Part shown: positions 59,703 through 64,000 of the stretch, one piece after another
Layout of the letters: every line of letters begins with the position of its first letter
Numbering within the stretch: position 1 is the first letter of the stretch
Assembly (NCBI RefSeq): GCF_900101745.1
Contig: NZ_FNAD01000001.1
Coordinates: forward strand, 1 to 64,000
Reading direction: 5' to 3'
DNA from: Glycomyces harbinensis
Lineage (GTDB): Bacteria > Actinomycetota > Actinomycetes > Mycobacteriales > Micromonosporaceae
DNA: 64,000 bases
The notes under the pieces: model-generated
Database searches by the model: none
The model's input: only the letters and a program-made list of their open reading frames with translations
What the model was told of the DNA's origin: nothing
Translations under genes and position numbers: made by a program

Positions 59703-61553
59703 ATGCAGGAACAACTCCCGACCACCGGCCGCCGTCTGCGGCGCCGCTCGGCCATCGGCGGCGCCGCCGCGGTGGCCGTCGCCGCGGGCATCGGCGCCGG
59801 CAGTTCGCTGGCCCGAGCGCAGGCCCAACCCCCGTCGGAATGCGGTGAGGCCACCGACCTCCTCCCTCCCACCGACGCCTACGACCCCGACCTCGGCCCC
59901 AACACCCGCGTCTTCGACGAATCGACCCCGGCCGCGGAGATCCAGAGCGCGGTCGACGCCATCACCGACCAGATGCGCACCAACCAGTTCGGCCGCGAGC
60001 GCCACGCGGTCCTGTTCCGCCCCGGCACCTACGCCGCCGACATCGACCTGCGGTTCTACACGCAGGTCGCCGGTCTCGGGCTGCTCCCCGGGGACGTGGT
60101 CATCAACGGCCACATCAGGGTCGAGGCCGACTGGCTCGGCCAGGGCGACGACCCGAACTACAAAGGCAATGCGACGCAGAACTTCTGGCGCTCGGCGGAG
60201 AACCTCACCGTCCGCAGCCCCGAGGGCCAGATCGCGCGCTGGGCCGTCTCGCAGGCCGCCCCGTTCCGCCGCATCGACCTCCAGACCGTGGAGATGCAGC
60301 TGTGGGACGGCTACATCGGCTGGTCCTCCGGCGGGTACTTCGCCGACTCCCGCTTCTCCGGCGCGGTCGTCTCCGGCTCGCAGCAGCAGTTCTTCACCCG
60401 CAACTCGAACCTCCAGGGCGGCTGGAACGGATCGAACTGGAACATGGTGTTCGTCGGCGTCGAAGGCGCTCCCGCGCACCACTTCCCCGACCCCGCGCAC
60501 ACCGTCGTCGCCCAGACGCCGGTGATCCGCGAGAAGCCGTTCCTCTACACCGCCTCCGACGGCGAGTTCCGGGTGTTCAAGCCCGCGATCCGGCGCAACG
60601 TCTCGGGCACCACCTGGGAGGGCGGTTCCCCTGAGGGCACGTCGATCTCGCTCGCCGAGTTCTACGTGGTGAACCCCGGCGAGGAGGTCGCCGTCGTGAA
60701 CCAGGCGCTGTCGGAGGGCCGCCACCTGCTCTTCACCCCAGGCGTGCACGAGTTCGACCAGACCCTCCAGGTGTCGGCGCCCGGCACCGTGGTCCTCGGG
60801 CTCGGACTCGCCACCATCATCCCGACCGCGGGCCAGACCGCCATCGCCGTGGCCGATGTGGACGGCGTCGTCCTCGCCGGGCTCCTCATCGACGCCGGCG
60901 ACACGGAATCGGACGTGCTGGTGCAGGTCGGGACCCCCGGCTCCTCGGCCGACCACAGCGCCGACCCGACCTCGCTGCACGACCTGTTCGCGCGCATCGG
61001 CGGTGCCCACCCCGGCGCCGCGAAGGTGAGCCTGGAGATCAACAGCCGCCACGTGATCGCCGACCACCTGTGGCTGTGGCGCGGCGACCACGGCGAGGGC
61101 ATCGGCTGGGACGTCAACCCCGCCGCCACCGGCATGACCGTGCACGGCGACGACGTCACCGCCTACGGCCTCTTCGCCGAGCACTACCAGGAGTACCAGG
61201 TGGTCTGGGCCGGCGAGCGCGGCCGCACCTACTTCTTCCAGAACGAGATGCCCTACGACCCGCCGGACCAGGCGGCCTGGCGCGACGGCGGCCTCGGCTG
61301 GGCCTCCTACAAGGTCGACGACGCCGTGGCCGAGCACGCCCTGTGGGGCGGCGGAGGCTACTGCTTCTTCAACGTCAACCCCGATGTCGTGTGCGACAGG
61401 GTCTTCGAAGTGCCCGAGCACAACGGCATCCGGCTCACCAGCCTGGTCAGCGTGTCCCTCGGCGGCGTCGGCACGATCCGCCGCGTCGTCAACGAGACCG
61501 GCGCGCAGGTAGACGAGTCCACATTCACCAGTTACGTGGTGTCCCACCCGTGA
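59703..61553 (+). CDS. Tat-exported right-handed beta-helix protein (GH55-like)
   Basis: 616 residues. A Tat-type signal peptide (GRRLRRRSAIGGAAAVAVAAGIGAG) is cleaved near residue 42. The mature protein has repeated beta-helix segments, for example HAVLFRPGTYAADIDLRFYTQVAGLGLLPGDVVING and GRHLLFTPGVHEFDQTLQVSAPGTVVLGLGLATIIPT, the pectate-lyase/GH55-like pattern. Relatives include exo-beta-1,3-glucanases, often labelled coagulation-factor 5/8-type proteins. Catalytic residues could not be assigned. First gene of the cluster under the 20-bp operator. Confidence 0.8.
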   Translation: MQEQLPTTGRRLRRRSAIGGAAAVAVAAGIGAGSSLARAQAQPPSECGEATDLLPPTDAYDPDLGPNTRVFDESTPAAEIQSAVDAITDQMRTNQFGRERHAVLFRPGTYAADIDLRFYTQVAGLGLLPGDVVINGHIRVEADWLGQGDDPNYKGNATQNFWRSAENLTVRSPEGQIARWAVSQAAPFRRIDLQTVEMQLWDGYIGWSSGGYFADSRFSGAVVSGSQQQFFTRNSNLQGGWNGSNWNMVFVGVEGAPAHHFPDPAHTVVAQTPVIREKPFLYTASDGEFRVFKPAIRRNVSGTTWEGGSPEGTSISLAEFYVVNPGEEVAVVNQALSEGRHLLFTPGVHEFDQTLQVSAPGTVVLGLGLATIIPTAGQTAIAVADVDGVVLAGLLIDAGDTESDVLVQVGTPGSSADHSADPTSLHDLFARIGGAHPGAAKVSLEINSRHVIADHLWLWRGDHGEGIGWDVNPAATGMTVHGDDVTAYGLFAEHYQEYQVVWAGERGRTYFFQNEMPYDPPDQAAWRDGGLGWASYKVDDAVAEHALWGGGGYCFFNVNPDVVCDRVFEVPEHNGIRLTSLVSVSLGGVGTIRRVVNETGAQVDESTFTSYVVSHP

Positions 61554-61582
61554 TCCCATTCCTTTCCCCTGAAGGAGCGACG

Positions 61583-63760
61583 ATGCGACGAGCACCGACA
61601 CGAAGAGCAGTGACGCGGCGGTCCCGGCGGACCATCGCGATGCTGACCGCCCTGTTCTGCGCGGCGGCCGCCTGGGCGGTGGCCCTGAGCCCCGCGCAGG
61701 CCCAGGACGACGAGGCCCTCCTGTCCCAGCAGCGGCCCGCCTCGGCCTCGTCCGAGGAGAGCGCCGACTACACGCCCGCGTCGGCCGCGTTCGACGGCGA
61801 CCCGGGCACCCGCTGGTCCTCGCAGTTCAACGACGACGAGTGGATCCAGGTCGACCTCGGCGACGTGTTCGACCTGACCCGCGTCGAACTGGTCTGGGAG
61901 GCCGCCTACGCGACCGCCTACGAGATCCAGGTGTCGGCCGACGGCTCCTCGTGGACCACCGCGCACACCGAGGACGCCGGCCGGGGCGGCAGTGAGACGA
62001 TCAGCCTCGACGCCACCGGCCGCTACGTGCGGATGCAGGGCCTCGAGCGCGCGGGCGGCTACGGCTATTCACTGTGGACCTTCGAGGTCCACGGCTGCGC
62101 CGCGGGCGGGGACAACGAGGTCCCCGACGGCCCCGCCGCCGTCGAAGTCGTAGGCGGCCAAGGGAACTGGCAGCTCACCGTGGACGGCGAGCCGTTCACC
62201 GTCAAGGGCCTCACGTGGGGGCCCTCGACCGCCGAGGCCGCGACCCACATGCCCGAGCTCGCCTCGATGGGCGTGAACACGCTGCGCACGTGGGGGACCG
62301 ACGGCTCCTCGCTGCCGCTGCTCGACGCCGCCGCGGCCCACGACGTCAAGGTCATGCTCGGGTTCTGGCTCCTGCCCGGCGGCGGACCGGGCTCGGGCGG
62401 CTGCATCGACTACACCACCGACACCGCCTACAAGTCCCAGGCGCTCGGCGACATCACCGGCTGGGTCGAGACCTACCGCGACCACCCGGCGGTCCTGATG
62501 TGGAACGTCGGCAACGAGTCCGTGCTCGGCCTCCAGAACTGCTACAGCGGCGACGTGCTCGAAGCCCAGCGCAACGCCTACACCGCCTTCGTCAACGAGG
62601 TCGCCGTGGCGATCCACGGCATCGACGCCGACCACCCGGTGACCTCCACCGACGCCTGGACCGGCGCCTGGCCGTACTACGAGGCGAACTCGCCGGACCT
62701 CGATCTGCTCGCCGTCAACTCCTACGGCGACGTCTGCGGCGTCCAGGAGGCCTGGGAGGCGGGCGGCTACGACCGGCCGTACGTCATCACCGAGGCCGGC
62801 CCGGCCGGCGAATGGGAGGTCCCCGACGACGCCAACGGGGTGCCTGCAGAGCCGAGCGACGTCGACAAGGCCGCCGCCTACGGCCAGGCCTGGGACTGCG
62901 TCACCGGCCACGAGGGCGTGGCCCTGGGCGCGACGATGTTCCACTTCGGCACCGAAGGCGACTTCGGCGGCGTCTGGTTCAACCTCATCCCCGGCGGCAA
63001 CCGCCGCCTGTCCTACTACGCGGTCGCCGAGGCCTACGGCGGCACCCCGCAGGCGAACACGCCGCCGGTCATCACCGGCATGGACCTCGGGCTCGACGGC
63101 CCGGTCGTCGGCGGTGAGGCGTTCACCGTGGACCTCGACGTCGCCGACCCCGACGGCGACGCCCTCGAGTACATCCCGATGGTCAACAGCGCCTACATCA
63201 ACGGCTCCTGGGACATGCTGCTCGCCGACTACACGGTGAACGGCGACGGGACCGTCACGATCCGGGCGCCCGAGATCCTCGGCGTGTGGAAGCTCTACGT
63301 CTGGGTCGAGGACGGCCACGGCAACGTCGGCGTCGAGAGCCGCTCCTTCGCGGTCACGCTCCCCGACGTCGAGGGCGAGAACCTCGCCCTCGGCAAGCCC
63401 GCCGAGGCGTCCACCTTCCAGGAGTGGGGCGGCCACACGCCGGCCGCGGCGGTCGACGGCGACCTCGCCACCCGCTGGGCCAGCGAATGGGCCGACGGCC
63501 AGTGGCTCCGCGTCGACCTCGGCGCGCGCCGCGACTTCGACGCGGTGCAGCTGGTCTGGGAGACCGCCTTCGCCACCGGCTACCGGATCCAGGTCTCCGA
63601 CAACGGATCCGACTGGACCACCGTCCACACCGCGACCGGCGCCAACGGCGGCGCCGACACCATACAGCTCACCGCCTCGGGCCGCTACGTGCGCGTCCTG
63701 TGCGACGAGCGCGCCACCGAGTGGGGCGTCTCGCTCTACGAATTCGGCGTCTACACCTGA
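61583..63760 (+). CDS. Secreted glycoside hydrolase flanked by two F5/8 type C (CBM32-like) domains
   Basis: 725 residues from ATG 61583 (GAAGGAG). Signal peptide at about 1-40. F5/8-type domain 1 is at about 45-172 (FDGDPGTRWSSQFNDDEWIQVDLG), and a second at about 590-725 (VDGDLATRWASEWADGQWLRVDLG). Between them is a TIM-barrel hydrolase of GH2/GH5-type: acid/base E312 in WNVGNES, nucleophile E404 in VITEAGPAGE. A beta-sandwich at about 495-585 follows it. Probably cleaves a beta-linked polysaccharide outside the cell. Thirty bases after the beta-helix gene, so same operon. Confidence 0.88.
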   Translation: MRRAPTRRAVTRRSRRTIAMLTALFCAAAAWAVALSPAQAQDDEALLSQQRPASASSEESADYTPASAAFDGDPGTRWSSQFNDDEWIQVDLGDVFDLTRVELVWEAAYATAYEIQVSADGSSWTTAHTEDAGRGGSETISLDATGRYVRMQGLERAGGYGYSLWTFEVHGCAAGGDNEVPDGPAAVEVVGGQGNWQLTVDGEPFTVKGLTWGPSTAEAATHMPELASMGVNTLRTWGTDGSSLPLLDAAAAHDVKVMLGFWLLPGGGPGSGGCIDYTTDTAYKSQALGDITGWVETYRDHPAVLMWNVGNESVLGLQNCYSGDVLEAQRNAYTAFVNEVAVAIHGIDADHPVTSTDAWTGAWPYYEANSPDLDLLAVNSYGDVCGVQEAWEAGGYDRPYVITEAGPAGEWEVPDDANGVPAEPSDVDKAAAYGQAWDCVTGHEGVALGATMFHFGTEGDFGGVWFNLIPGGNRRLSYYAVAEAYGGTPQANTPPVITGMDLGLDGPVVGGEAFTVDLDVADPDGDALEYIPMVNSAYINGSWDMLLADYTVNGDGTVTIRAPEILGVWKLYVWVEDGHGNVGVESRSFAVTLPDVEGENLALGKPAEASTFQEWGGHTPAAAVDGDLATRWASEWADGQWLRVDLGARRDFDAVQLVWETAFATGYRIQVSDNGSDWTTVHTATGANGGADTIQLTASGRYVRVLCDERATEWGVSLYEFGVYT

Positions 63761-63772
63761 CGAACCCACCCC

Positions 63773-63798
63773 GGGCGGGCCGTGAAAGCGGCCCGCCC
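63773..63798 (+). terminator. 10-bp G+C stem between hydrolase and DUF1996 genes
   Basis: GGGCGGGCCG, loop TGAAAG, CGGCCCGCCC. It may end part of the transcripts or protect the upstream mRNA, because the next gene follows only 18 bases later with its own ribosome site. Confidence 0.55.
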
Positions 63799-63816
63799 CA
63801 ACGAAAGGAGACCGAG

Positions 63817-64000
63817 ATGCGACTGCGTCTCGTCGCGATCGCCGGGGCGGCGCTCGCGGCGGCCGTCACGGCACTCATCGTGGCCCCCAACGCCACGGCC
63901 GACGACCTGGTGACCCATCACGAGTTCCAGGCCAACTGCACCATCAACCACACCGCGAACGACGACCCGATCGTCTACCCCGGGCAGCCCGGGGCCTCCC
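63817..64000 (+). CDS. Secreted DUF1996 protein, 5' part only
   Basis: Starts at ATG 63817 after AAAGGAG and continues past the right edge (61 residues seen). A signal peptide (RLVAIAGAALAAAVTALIVAP, cleavage near ATA) is followed by HHEFQANCTINHTANDDPIVYPGQPGAS, the beginning of DUF1996, a family with conserved His/Cys found in exported proteins of actinomycetes and fungi. Function unknown. Likely part of the LacI-controlled secreted cluster. Confidence 0.8.
   Translation, partial: MRLRLVAIAGAALAAAVTALIVAPNATADDLVTHHEFQANCTINHTANDDPIVYPGQPGAS

Overview
The window is about 70% or more G+C, uses GTG and TTG starts freely, and packs genes as ATGA/GTGA overlapping pairs. It carries an Lsr2 nucleoid protein, MmyB-type XRE regulators, two ECF sigma factors with fused C-terminal domains (ECF41 and ECF42), a MEDS/STAS switch and many LacI regulators with secreted glycoside hydrolases. 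This is the profile of a filamentous, saprophytic actinomycete chromosome; a Glycomycetaceae- or Micromonospora-like host is only a guess. I saw no rRNA, tRNA, CRISPR array or phage module. The only mobile DNA is the 5' end of an insertion-sequence transposase at the left edge.

Layout. 1-0.35 kb: transposase start with a 60-bp inverted repeat. 0.35-5.6 kb: SDR oxidoreductase; DGPF protein + ECF42 sigma, tail to tail with an ECF41 sigma; a divergent DoxX-like protein; MFS efflux pump. 5.8-12.1 kb: C-S lyase with divergent AsnC regulator, secreted chitinase, acetyltransferase, 14-TM efflux pump, small membrane protein. 12.5-18.5 kb: FGE-like protein lacking one catalytic cysteine, MmyB-type regulator whose putative operator recurs before a cupin-aldo/keto reductase pair, secreted protein, succinate-semialdehyde dehydrogenase. 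18.6-35.4 kb: LacI regulator, two GGTAACGTTACC operators, and a run of sugar kinase, mannose-6-phosphate isomerase fusion, ABC importer, (alpha/alpha)6 glycosidase, SGNH hydrolase and secreted beta-propeller; then a MEDS/STAS module and a GH38 alpha-mannosidase. Together this looks like a mannoside or mannan utilisation locus. 35.4-42 kb: VOC protein, Lsr2, a 13-residue Ca-loop repeat protein, an MMPL transporter that has lost its stop codon, and a STAND regulator. 42-54 kb: RDD protein, Tat-exported peptidase-like protein, DUF4333 lipoprotein, AlkD-like protein, CPBP protease-kinase-regulator operon, TetR-monooxygenase operon, alpha/beta hydrolase, NTF2-like protein, GPP34 protein, ProC-like reductase. 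52.8-58.4 kb: LacI-ribokinase-RpiB-MHS transporter operon divergent from an intracellular GH10 enzyme. 58.4-64 kb: a second LacI regulator facing a secreted beta-helix protein, a CBM32-glycosidase-CBM32 enzyme and a truncated DUF1996 protein, with a 20-bp perfect operator just downstream of a textbook promoter.

The main theme is local carbohydrate control: three LacI regulators each sit beside perfect palindromes and the sugar genes they probably control. The items most worth checking are the shared MmyB operator pair, the Cys-to-Ser FGE paralogue with its antisense-overlapping tail, the ribokinase with a tandem-repeat N-terminal extension, the Asp-rich repeat protein next to lsr2, and the MMPL gene reading through the next gene.
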